Origin: Achromobacter insuavis
Lineage (GTDB): Bacteria; Pseudomonadota; Gammaproteobacteria; Burkholderiales; Burkholderiaceae_B
DNA length: 64,000 nucleotides
Assembly: GCF_902859645.1 (NCBI RefSeq)
Contig: NZ_CADIJR010000002.1
Coordinates: forward strand, 124,001-188,000
Direction: 5' to 3'
This document shows, one piece after another, positions 1 to 8,462 of the stretch. Under the pieces are notes generated by a model. It made no database searches and was not told the DNA's origin. It saw only the letters and a program-made list of their open reading frames with translations. The position numbers and the translations under genes were made by a program. Numbering within the stretch: the stretch's first letter is position 1; each line of letters begins with the position of its first letter.

Positions 1-467
1 GCAACCTGTCGTCCCAATTCTTCGCCAACATCTTGCTGGACGGCCTGGATAAGCACGTGAAGCACCACCTGCACGGCAAGCACTACGTGCGATACGTGGA
101 CGACTTCGTCTTGCTGCACCCATCAGCGCAATGGCTAGGGCAGGCCCTGGACTCGGTCAACTCCTACCTGCCACGGCTGGGCTTGGAACTGAACCCGCGC
201 AAAACCATCATCCAGCCTATCGATCGAGGCGTTGATTTTGCCGGTCATGTAATCAAGCCCTGGCGCCGTGAAGTGCGCCGCCGCTCCGTCCGCACGGCTG
301 TGCGACGAATCGAAGATCTGCCACAAGAGAGGGTCTTCGAGACGGGCAATAGCTACCTAGGGATGCTTCGCCATGCAGACGGCCACCGTGACCGCGCCCT
401 GATTGCCAATGCCATGCGCAAGCGCGGGTATGCCGTTCGATCCGATCTGAAAAAGGCCTATCGCTAA
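1..467 (+). CDS. Reverse transcriptase, DGR type, C-terminal 154 residues (5' end outside window)
   Basis: The reading frame is open from base 3 to the stop at 465-467, so the gene enters from the left edge and only its C-terminal part is visible. It opens with GNLSSQ-type residues (NLSSQFFAN visible), then YVDD at 93-104, the catalytic metal-binding motif of reverse transcriptases, then a thumb-like stretch (LELNPRKT, GVDFAGHVIKP). The GxxxSQ form in place of QGxxxSP is established as typical of DGR reverse transcriptases, such as that of Bordetella phage BPP-1. A DGR enzyme copies a template repeat with adenine-specific errors into a variable gene. In the usual order (variable gene, avd, template repeat, RT) those parts would lie upstream, outside the window. 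It could instead be another phage-borne RT class; the RT call is very firm, the DGR call moderately so. Confidence 0.85.
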   Translation, partial: NLSSQFFANILLDGLDKHVKHHLHGKHYVRYVDDFVLLHPSAQWLGQALDSVNSYLPRLGLELNPRKTIIQPIDRGVDFAGHVIKPWRREVRRRSVRTAVRRIEDLPQERVFETGNSYLGMLRHADGHRDRALIANAMRKRGYAVRSDLKKAYR

Positions 468-506
468 TCGCAAAGGCTCCCCTTTCCATTGCCCAGGAGA
501 TTCCAA

Positions 507-650
507 ATGAATTCGGATAGGCACATTCACACCGACCTAGACGACGAATCGTCGGACCGGCTCCTTGAATACGGGATCGTCGGGGCAATTTCTGGGCTAC
601 TGATTCTCTGCGCCATCGCGAGCATGGCGTTCAACCAACTTCTGAGGTGA
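507..650 (+). CDS. Small single-span membrane protein in prophage, 47 aa
   Basis: A 47-residue frame starts at ATG 507 behind a good ribosome site (AGGAGA at 495-500, 6 nt spacing) and ends 4 nt before the next gene's ATG. The N-terminal half is acidic and polar (HTDLDDESSDRL). The C-terminal half is one hydrophobic helix (roughly residues 23-45, GIVGAISGLLILCAIASMAF) ending in a short polar tail. I recognise no family. Its position directly after the reverse transcriptase, with tight spacing on both sides, supports it as a real gene of the prophage run. A holin-like or superinfection role is conceivable, but nothing in the sequence shows it. Confidence 0.6.
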   Translation: MNSDRHIHTDLDDESSDRLLEYGIVGAISGLLILCAIASMAFNQLLR

Positions 651-654
651 CGAC

Positions 655-1053
655 ATGACCGAATTCGAAATCAAGCACGGCCTCTTCCAGGACGAGCCCG
701 GGCCGCTGGAGCTGGCTGCATCCCCCGTATCCACGGTGGAGCAAGGGGATGCGGTGAAGCGGCTGCGCGATGCCATCGAGGGCGAATGCAGCGGCGTATG
801 GATCAGCGAGAAGCAGGCCATCGCCGTGCTGGCCCACCTGAACCACCCCGCTCCCGCTGCTGGCGATGCGCGGGATGCGCATTTCGACCTGTTGCAAGAC
901 GACATGGTGGTGGCGTCGGCCAGTGGCCCACGGGCGCAGGCCCTGCAAGAGATCCAGAACTATGCAGCCGTGTACGGCCAGGACGGCCCTGTGCAGATCG
1001 AGGAAGTCATCCGCATTCCGTTTAATGCCGCCCAGCGGCAGGGGGATGCGTGA
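655..1053 (+). CDS. Hypothetical prophage protein, 132 aa
   Basis: ATG 655 is preceded by GAGGTGA at suitable distance, and the stop TGA overlaps the next gene's ATG (TGATG at 1051-1055), so translation is probably coupled. The protein is acidic with no membrane segment or signal peptide. A central stretch (residues about 83-110) with DDMVVASASG and QALQEIQNYAAVYGQDG resembles the short soluble accessory proteins found near phage integrases, but I cannot name the family. Context is the plus-strand small-gene run between the reverse transcriptase and the integrase. Confidence 0.6.
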   Translation: MTEFEIKHGLFQDEPGPLELAASPVSTVEQGDAVKRLRDAIEGECSGVWISEKQAIAVLAHLNHPAPAAGDARDAHFDLLQDDMVVASASGPRAQALQEIQNYAAVYGQDGPVQIEEVIRIPFNAAQRQGDA

Positions 1054-1298
1054 TGGAACTCACCTACTACGAAAAGAAGGTACTCGCCGCACTGAGCGGA
1101 CCGGGCGCGTTGCTAACTCGCGATGTGGCCGACAGGGTGCGCCCGCGTTTCGGCAACCAGCATCAGCACAGCGCCGCCATGCGGGTTTGTCTGGTGCGCC
1201 TGGAAAAGCTGGGCCTGGTTCGACGCCTGGACAACGAGAAACCCGTTTGCTGGCAGCTCGCCGCCCAGCCGTCACAACGTAAGGGGGATGCGTGATGG
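1040..1298 (+). repeat. Duplicated gene-junction sequence (17 bp, two copies at 1040-1056 and 1282-1298)
   Basis: The identical string AGGGGGATGCGTGATGG occurs at 1040-1056 and at 1282-1298. Each copy sits across a gene junction: it encodes the C-terminal GDA and stop of one gene, supplies GGGGGA as ribosome site, and contains the ATG of the next. A degenerate third copy (AAGGAGATGTGATGG) lies at about 3956-3970 at the start of the DUF4224 gene. Conserved translational-coupling junctions like these could let phage genes be swapped as cassettes; that reading is inference. Confidence 0.7.
1053..1295 (+). CDS. Small winged-helix-like prophage protein, 80 aa
   Basis: Start ATG 1053 overlaps the preceding stop; a GTG three bases earlier is possible but less likely. 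The protein (MELTYYEKKVLAALSGPG at the start) has the layout of a small winged helix: helix, LLTRDVADRV helix, NQHQHSAAMRVCLVRLEKLGLV recognition-like helix, then a short wing with RRLDNEKPVCWQL. This fits a DNA-binding regulator of the phage early region, but the family is not certain. It ends in KGDA within the second copy of the repeated junction sequence, overlapping the next gene. Confidence 0.6.
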   Translation: MELTYYEKKVLAALSGPGALLTRDVADRVRPRFGNQHQHSAAMRVCLVRLEKLGLVRRLDNEKPVCWQLAAQPSQRKGDA

Positions 1299-1498
1299 CA
1301 CAAGACCGCCAACCCATGAAGCGCGAGACACCCGACCTTTACAAAATGAACCTGCCTGACGGCAAGACCTGCGGCGACTGCGCGCATTTCCGCCGCTGCA
1401 ATCTGATGTTCGGCCATATCGCGGGCGACGAGCAATGCGACTGGGCGCCGTCGCGCTTCATCGCCGCCCAGCCAGCACAACAGGGCGCGGGGAGGTGA
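1295..1498 (+). CDS. Small cysteine-rich prophage protein, 67 aa
   Basis: ATG 1295 overlaps the upstream TGA. The short basic protein carries four cysteines in a CGDCAHFRRC...C arrangement (CxxC at about residues 25-28, then two more Cys), which looks like a small metal-binding site or zinc ribbon. The CGDC-HF-RC pattern recurs in small phage proteins of unknown function. It ends 2 nt before the next ATG, whose ribosome site GGGGAGGTGA lies inside its last codons. Confidence 0.6.
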   Translation: MAQDRQPMKRETPDLYKMNLPDGKTCGDCAHFRRCNLMFGHIAGDEQCDWAPSRFIAAQPAQQGAGR

Positions 1499-1500
1499 GC

Positions 1501-2142
1501 ATGGACGTTGCCGCTCTGTTCGTGGAAACGGACGGCGCCTATTTCGGCGTGCCTGGCGTGGACCCGTGGGACGAGCCGCGGGACGCACGCCGGTACGCCG
1601 GGCATCGTCCTGTCGTCGCCCACCCGCCCTGCCAGCGCTGGGGCCGGTACTGGCATGGGCCACCCAACAAGCCGCACCAGTTCCGGCTCGGCGAAGACGG
1701 CGGATGCTTCGGCGCCGCGCTGACCGCAGTGCGCAACTACGGCGGCGTGCTGGAGCATCCGGCCGACTCTCGCGCCTGGGGCTGGTTTGGACTGAAGAAG
1801 CCGCCGCGCGCCGGCCGGTGGGTGCGCGCCGATGAATTCGGCGGCTGGACCTGCTATGTCGAGCAAGGGCATTACGGCCACATGGCGCGCAAGGGGACGT
1901 GGCTCTACGCCGTCGGCACCGATCTTCCTGAACTGAAGTGGGGCCGGTCACCCCAGCGCATCCACCCGCGCGCCCTGGAACTGCACGGCTACGAGAAGGC
2001 CCGCCGCATCGGAATGATGGCCATGGTGGGAGGCAAGGACAAGACCCGTATCCGCGACGCTACGCCGCCCGAATTCCGCGACGTTCTGCTAGCCATCGCC
2101 CGCAGCGCGGGCACATCAATCAACAAGGAACTGGACCTATGA
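1501..2142 (+). CDS. Phage protein with a cytosine-methyltransferase-like PPC motif, 213 aa
   Basis: I chose ATG 1501 (MDVAALFVETDG) because GGGGAGGTGA precedes it; a longer frame from 1435 would run far into the upstream gene. Residues about 37-44 read VVAHPPCQRWG, resembling the catalytic PPC loop of C5-cytosine methyltransferases, and GGVLEHPADSRAWGWFGL follows. The other methyltransferase motifs, notably an S-adenosylmethionine FxGxG loop and an ENV motif, are not evident. Proteins of this shape are widespread in phages and usually left as hypothetical. It may be a degenerate or atypical DNA-modifying enzyme, or simply share the loop. Stop and next start overlap (ATGA). Confidence 0.6.
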   Translation: MDVAALFVETDGAYFGVPGVDPWDEPRDARRYAGHRPVVAHPPCQRWGRYWHGPPNKPHQFRLGEDGGCFGAALTAVRNYGGVLEHPADSRAWGWFGLKKPPRAGRWVRADEFGGWTCYVEQGHYGHMARKGTWLYAVGTDLPELKWGRSPQRIHPRALELHGYEKARRIGMMAMVGGKDKTRIRDATPPEFRDVLLAIARSAGTSINKELDL

Positions 2143-3059
2143 CCAATCAGAACCAGAACAACGCCGCCCAGGCGGCCAACGAGAAGGACGACGCGCAGCG
2201 CGTCAAGGGCATTGGCCCGGCGTATCCGTACACGCCGAACACCGCATCGCCTACGCCGCTGCCCAAGCTGCGCGCCCCTGTAGCCGATGAGTGGGCAGCG
2301 TTTGAAAAGTGGCATGTGTCGGATTTCGGCCGTAGACCGGTCCCCTTCCGCCAGGGAGACACCGCCCGCTGGGAGGGCTGGCGAGGCCGCGCCGCCCTGG
2401 CAAGCGCCCCTGTAGCCGGGGAGGCGCAGAGGCCGCTAGGTTACGTCGCAGTACTGCACGCGCCGTGCAGCGCTCGCTATTTCTCGCGCATTACGGACCA
2501 GCATCAAGCCCGAATTTGCGCGGATCAATGGGCCAAGCAATACGCAGACGTGACGCCGGGGCCTTGGCCTACAGAAGCGGTGGCCGTGTATGCCGCGCCC
2601 CAGGCCAGCGCCGATGCCGAGCTGTGCGCCGCCTTCAACGAGTGGCTGGACAAGACCGACTTCATCCAGAAGCGGATCGCGTCCGGCAAGCTGCCCGTGA
2701 AGTACCTGGGCTGGCACCGCGCCGACGTGATGCGCGATCTGATCGACCAGGCCAGCGCCGAGCCGGCTCGGCCCTGCTCCTGCCCCAGCGGTGACGGCTC
2801 CCTGCGCCATCCGTGCGCTGTGCATCCGGCCGACCGCCAGCAGCGCGCCGGGGGTGCGGACGTCGGCCGGCTGCTGACCGCCGCCAAGGGCATGACCAAG
2901 CTGTACGGGCATGTATGGGACCGGGCTGATGGCGCGCTGGTGGTGTTTCCTGAGAACGTCGCACGATTCGATGTCGCTTTCGACGCCTTGCGCGCCGCAG
3001 TTGGCGAGGTGGTGGACGATGCCACCCAGCCCGAACAAGGGGAACGCGATGAAGGTTGA
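2139..3059 (+). CDS. Hypothetical prophage protein, 306 aa
   Basis: Start ATG 2139 overlaps the preceding stop as ATGA; a longer frame to 1938 is rejected as overlap. The N-terminus is polar and low-complexity (NQNQNNAAQAANEKDD). Two tryptophan-rich stretches follow (EWAAFEKWHVSDFGR, ARWEGWRGRAALASAP), then PLGYVAVLHAP. A cysteine cluster near residue 210 (PCSCPSGDGSLRHPCAVHP) could bind a metal. The C-terminus is helical. Such patchwork proteins are common in early regions of phages of Burkholderiales; no function can be assigned. The stop overlaps the next gene's start by about 10 nt. Confidence 0.6.
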   Translation: MTNQNQNNAAQAANEKDDAQRVKGIGPAYPYTPNTASPTPLPKLRAPVADEWAAFEKWHVSDFGRRPVPFRQGDTARWEGWRGRAALASAPVAGEAQRPLGYVAVLHAPCSARYFSRITDQHQARICADQWAKQYADVTPGPWPTEAVAVYAAPQASADAELCAAFNEWLDKTDFIQKRIASGKLPVKYLGWHRADVMRDLIDQASAEPARPCSCPSGDGSLRHPCAVHPADRQQRAGGADVGRLLTAAKGMTKLYGHVWDRADGALVVFPENVARFDVAFDALRAAVGEVVDDATQPEQGERDEG

Positions 3060-3300
3060 TCTGACGATGGTCGAGTTGAAGGTGCTGGGCGCCGTGCTGA
3101 ACAACCACAAGTACATGCTCAAGGCCATCATGAACGACGCCGATATCTCGCAGGCAGTGAAAGACGCCGAGGTGGCCAAGCACAAGCGCGCCGGCCAAAT
3201 CCTGCGCAAGCTGCGCGCCGCGTACAAGTCGGAGCGCCCCAGGCGTGCCGTAATGCATTCAGGCGCGCAGACCACCGAGGAAGGAGGAAATCATGCGTGA
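3049..3300 (+). CDS. Hypothetical basic helical prophage protein, 83 aa
   Basis: ATG 3049 lies behind AAGGGGA and inside the end of the upstream gene, which signals coupling. The protein is lysine- and arginine-rich and helical, with no cysteine pair, signal or membrane helix. Its stretch from VELKVLGAVLNNHKYMLKAI to RKLRAAYKSERPRR might be a small nucleic-acid-binding or protein-interaction module. No family recognised. The last bases carry AAGGAGGAAAT, the ribosome site for the next gene, which it overlaps by 8 nt. Confidence 0.55.
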   Translation: MKVDLTMVELKVLGAVLNNHKYMLKAIMNDADISQAVKDAEVAKHKRAGQILRKLRAAYKSERPRRAVMHSGAQTTEEGGNHA

Positions 3301-3967
3301 ACGCCCTATCCTGTTCACCGGCCCGATGGTGCGCGCCATCCTGGCCGGCAACAAGACGCAAACGCGGCGGGTTGCCAAGGAATTCGCAGGCCGCGACGAC
3401 CTGGACGCGATTCTCACCAGATTCCCGAACCAGAACGGCTGCCCCTACGGCCAGCCCGGCGAGCGCCTATGGGTGCGGGAAGCGTTTCGCTTTGCCGCGA
3501 GCCTCGATCGCCTCTCGCCTAACGACGTGGGAGAGAAGGCGCTCGACGCCGGATACAACACGCCTTGGGCACCCACGCAGTTTGAAGCAGACGGCCGCCG
3601 CGCTGGCGCTTGGCACGGCTTCGACACGCCGCCCACCGGCACCACGCCCGGCAAGCTGCGCCCTGGCATTCACATGCCGCGCTGGGCCTGCCGCCTGGTC
3701 CTGGAAATCACCGGCGTGCGCGTGGAGCGGTTGCAGGACATTAGTGGAGCTGATTGCTGGGCAGAGGGTATCGAAGAATGCGACGGATCGCTTGATGAAG
3801 TGGAAATCTGCCGTCTGGCCAAGACGATGGGACGCACCTTCGAAGATCCGCAGCCGACCTATGCGGCACTCTGGGAGCAGATCAACGGTGCCGGCTCCTG
3901 GCTGGCAAACCCATGGGTCTGGGTCGTGGAGTTCCGCCGCGCCGACACCGACAAGAAGGAGATGTGA
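3293..3967 (+). CDS. ASCH-like phage protein, 224 aa
   Basis: The start region PILFTGPMVRAILAGNKTQT followed by RR, then GERLWVREAF, RPGIHMPRWACRL and a C-terminal NPWVWVVEFRR are the landmarks of a phage family with an ASCH-like (PUA-related) fold, often loosely labelled morphogenetic protein. ASCH folds generally bind RNA or modified nucleotides, so an RNA- or nucleotide-related role is inferred, not shown. The length is normal for the family. A strong ribosome site (GGAGGAAAT) precedes ATG 3293. Its stop overlaps the next ATG. Confidence 0.7.
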   Translation: MRERPILFTGPMVRAILAGNKTQTRRVAKEFAGRDDLDAILTRFPNQNGCPYGQPGERLWVREAFRFAASLDRLSPNDVGEKALDAGYNTPWAPTQFEADGRRAGAWHGFDTPPTGTTPGKLRPGIHMPRWACRLVLEITGVRVERLQDISGADCWAEGIEECDGSLDEVEICRLAKTMGRTFEDPQPTYAALWEQINGAGSWLANPWVWVVEFRRADTDKKEM

Positions 3968-4233
3968 TGGCACACGCAGCCCAACACCAAGCACCGGCCG
4001 CCGACATGTTCCTGAGCCCGGCCGAGGTGGCCGAGATGACCGGCATCCGGCGCGGCACCAAGGGCAAGCCTTACCCTGTCCTGCAGGTGGAATGGCTGCT
4101 TGCCCACGGCTACCCGGCGCACGTGAACCGTGCCGGCCGGGCTATAGTCGCGCGCAGTGCCGTGGATGGCCAGCGCCAGCGCGCGGCCGAGCCGGCCAAT
4201 GCCGAATGGACCCCTGACGCCTGGAGAGCATGA
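3967..4233 (+). CDS. DUF4224 domain protein next to integrase, 88 aa
   Basis: The core MFLSPAEVAEMTGIRRG followed by QVEWLLAHGYPAHVN and RAIVARS matches the DUF4224 pattern: a short helix-turn-helix-like motif found almost always beside phage integrases. By position and fold it may act as excisionase or as a regulator of recombination; that is inference. Start ATG 3967 follows GAAGGAGATGTG, and the stop overlaps the integrase start by 4 nt (ATGA at 4230-4233), so the two are translated together. Confidence 0.7.
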   Translation: MAHAAQHQAPAADMFLSPAEVAEMTGIRRGTKGKPYPVLQVEWLLAHGYPAHVNRAGRAIVARSAVDGQRQRAAEPANAEWTPDAWRA

Positions 4234-5318
4234 GCATGGGGCGCAAGCCTACCCGCAATCGCTTGCCGCCTGGCATGCGCGCGCGCCACCGCGGCGCCAA
4301 GACCTACTACTACTTCGACCTGGGTGGCAAGCCGCGCAAGGAAGAGCCGCTGGGGTCCGACTTCGTCGAGGCCATGCGCCGCTGGGGCCAGCTCACGCAG
4401 CAGTCGGTCGGCGCCGCCGGCCAGGTCACATTCCGTCAGGCTGCTAACCGATACTTCGCCGACATCGTGCCGACGAAGGCGCCGCGCACGCAGGACGGCA
4501 ACCAGATCGAACTCGAATTCCTGTGCGAGATCTTCGACAAACCCCCGGTCGCGCTGGAGTTGATCAAGCCTGTCCACGTCACCCGGTACATCCGCTGGCG
4601 CATGGGGAAAGCGGCGGACTGGTTCCGCGAGAAGGGCCGGGAGGTGCCACCCGATGCCGGCCACGTCCGCGCCAACCGCGAAATCGCGCTGTTCAGCGCC
4701 ATTTTTAACTACGCCCGCGAGATCGGCCTGACCGACGCACCGAACCCCGCCCAGGGCGTGCGCAAGAACAAGGAGCGCGGCCGCGACACTTACGTCGAGG
4801 ACGACACCTATGCGCAGGTCTGGAAGGCTGCGGACGAGCCGCTGCAGGACGCCATGGACCTGGCCTACCTGGCGGGCCAGCGGCCGGCCGACACCCTGCG
4901 GTTTCTGGAGACGGACATGCGCGACGGCTTCCTGCATGTACGCCAGGGCAAGACCGCCCAGAAGCTGCGCATCGAGATCACCGGCGAGCTGGCGCAGGTG
5001 GTCGACCGGATCAAGGCCAGGAAGGCCCGCTACCGTGCCGACAACAAGGTGGTCAGCCTGTACCTGGTGGTGAACGAATCCGGCCTGCCGCTGACCGCCG
5101 GCGCGCTGCGCGATCGGTTCGACAAAGCCCGCCAGGCGGCCGGCGTGCCCAAGGCCGCGTTCCAGTTCCGCGACCTGCGCGCCAAGGCCGGCACCGACAA
5201 GACCGAGGCCGCCGGCGACATCCGCCAGGCCCAGAAGCAGCTCGGCCATGGGTCGGTGACGACCACCGAGAAGTACGTCCGGCGCCGCAAGGGCGACAAG
5301 GCAGCACCCACTCGGTAA
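4230..5318 (+). CDS. int: Phage integrase, tyrosine recombinase, 362 aa
   Basis: This protein integrates and excises the element by site-specific recombination. The N-terminal half (residues 1-160) holds a DNA-binding and SAM-like core-binding domain. The catalytic domain shows the first Arg in AGQRPADTL, the Lys in VRQGKTAQKL, the second Arg box as FQFRDLRAKAGT, and the LGHGSVTTTEKYV segment with the conserved His and the nucleophilic Tyr. The box II histidine position (HxxR) holds Arg, as in a known subgroup of phage integrases. It reads toward the tRNA 77 bp away, the classic layout for integration into a tRNA 3' end. The alternative start ATG 4236 is two codons downstream. Confidence 0.95.
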   Translation: MSMGRKPTRNRLPPGMRARHRGAKTYYYFDLGGKPRKEEPLGSDFVEAMRRWGQLTQQSVGAAGQVTFRQAANRYFADIVPTKAPRTQDGNQIELEFLCEIFDKPPVALELIKPVHVTRYIRWRMGKAADWFREKGREVPPDAGHVRANREIALFSAIFNYAREIGLTDAPNPAQGVRKNKERGRDTYVEDDTYAQVWKAADEPLQDAMDLAYLAGQRPADTLRFLETDMRDGFLHVRQGKTAQKLRIEITGELAQVVDRIKARKARYRADNKVVSLYLVVNESGLPLTAGALRDRFDKARQAAGVPKAAFQFRDLRAKAGTDKTEAAGDIRQAQKQLGHGSVTTTEKYVRRRKGDKAAPTR

Positions 5319-5324
5319 GCCGGT

Positions 5325-5354
5325 TTGCGGAAAAGGCCCAGGATTGCGGAAAAG
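5325..5354. repeat. 11-bp direct repeat between integrase and tRNA
   Basis: TTGCGGAAAAG occurs at 5325-5335 and at 5344-5354, a 19-bp period, close to two helical turns. It lies between the integrase stop and the probable attachment core. Direct repeats in this place are often arm-type integrase binding sites; that is inference from position and spacing. Confidence 0.5.
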
Positions 5355-5384
5355 AAAACGGGTCTTGGATTACTCCAAGACCCG
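5349..5384 (-). terminator. Intrinsic terminator after the tRNA
   Basis: CGGGTCTTGGA (5359-5369) and TCCAAGACCCG (5374-5384) form a perfect 11-bp stem with a 4-nt loop. Read on the minus strand it is followed by TTTTCTTTT. It would end the transcript of rpoD and the tRNA. It lies on the element side of the tRNA 3' end, so it may have come in with the prophage. Confidence 0.85.
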
Positions 5385-5394
5385 CGAGTTTCTT

Positions 5395-5473
<79 letters not shown>

Positions 5474-5480
5474 AGGAAAC

Positions 5481-7748
<2,268 letters not shown>

Positions 7749-8462
7749 AGTCGCTTCCGTGGTCGTCGCAACCCGTTCGGGCATGTTGCACCGCATGACG
7801 CCGCTGCCAGGCAAAGGCCTTTCGCGGCATCCCTACGGGTAAATCAGGTGAATCGGCGGAAGCCCCGCGGCTGCGTTGTTCGCAGCACCGGCTCTTGCGA
7901 GCCCGCCTGGCGTCGTTGCGGTCCGTGACCGGCTGGGCGCCTGGCGTGCATGGCTTCATCCCGCGATGGACTTCGGGCGTCGAGGGGGGGCTGTCTGCCT
8001 ATAAATAGGCGTTGCTTGCCTGTCGGGCCTTGCCCTTGGCAGCTGGATAGACACAGCACCCAAACCTCAGACGCGGCGCGAAGATAACCGTCGCCGGACT
8101 GCGTGATTCACCGCTCAGCTATAGTAATTAACTATGTAACAAGTTTGACGCACACGTCCGCTTTTTTTTCGTGCTGGCGCCTGGGGCTTACCCGCCCCGG
8201 ACCGACCCGCTCAACCGGTATCGGTCCTGTCCGCCAGCCCGGCGCATCTTCAGCCGACCTGCCCATCAAACCCTAAAACAATTAGATTCCGGCGGCGAAA
8301 ATAGATTCCGCCCGCCGTTCTTTTTCCTGCAGCTTCTGTAATCGGCTTCTGTAATCGTTTTCCCGCGGCACTGAGAGTCCTGCCCCCTCTCTCGTCACCA
8401 CCTCGTCGCCATACGGCGTTCGTGGCAATGTCGCGGCGGGAAAACCCTTGATTTTACCGCAT
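7749..8462. other. Long dnaG-rpoD spacer, no gene recognised
   Basis: The 714-bp gap between dnaG and rpoD holds no convincing coding frame; frames across 8282-8728 and 7711-7959 are shadows of neighbours. An AT-rich island at 8118-8150 contains the inverted repeat ATAGT-AATTA-ACTAT (8121-8135). On the minus strand it offers TTGTTA and TATAGC elements, though with only 13 bp between them, so a separate rpoD promoter here is plausible but not proven. CCTATAAATAGG near 7999 is a second small palindrome. The length suggests independent control of rpoD. Confidence 0.5.

Noticed and set aside
468-5384. A template repeat for the retroelement downstream of the RT
   Set aside because: I compared visible stretches after the RT and saw no long near-identical pair; usual DGR order would place it upstream. 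A computed self-alignment of the full element is needed to be sure.
8147-8170. GACG-CACA-CGTC hairpin followed by T8 as a plus-strand terminator
   Set aside because: The stem is only 4 bp and no plus-strand gene ends before it.
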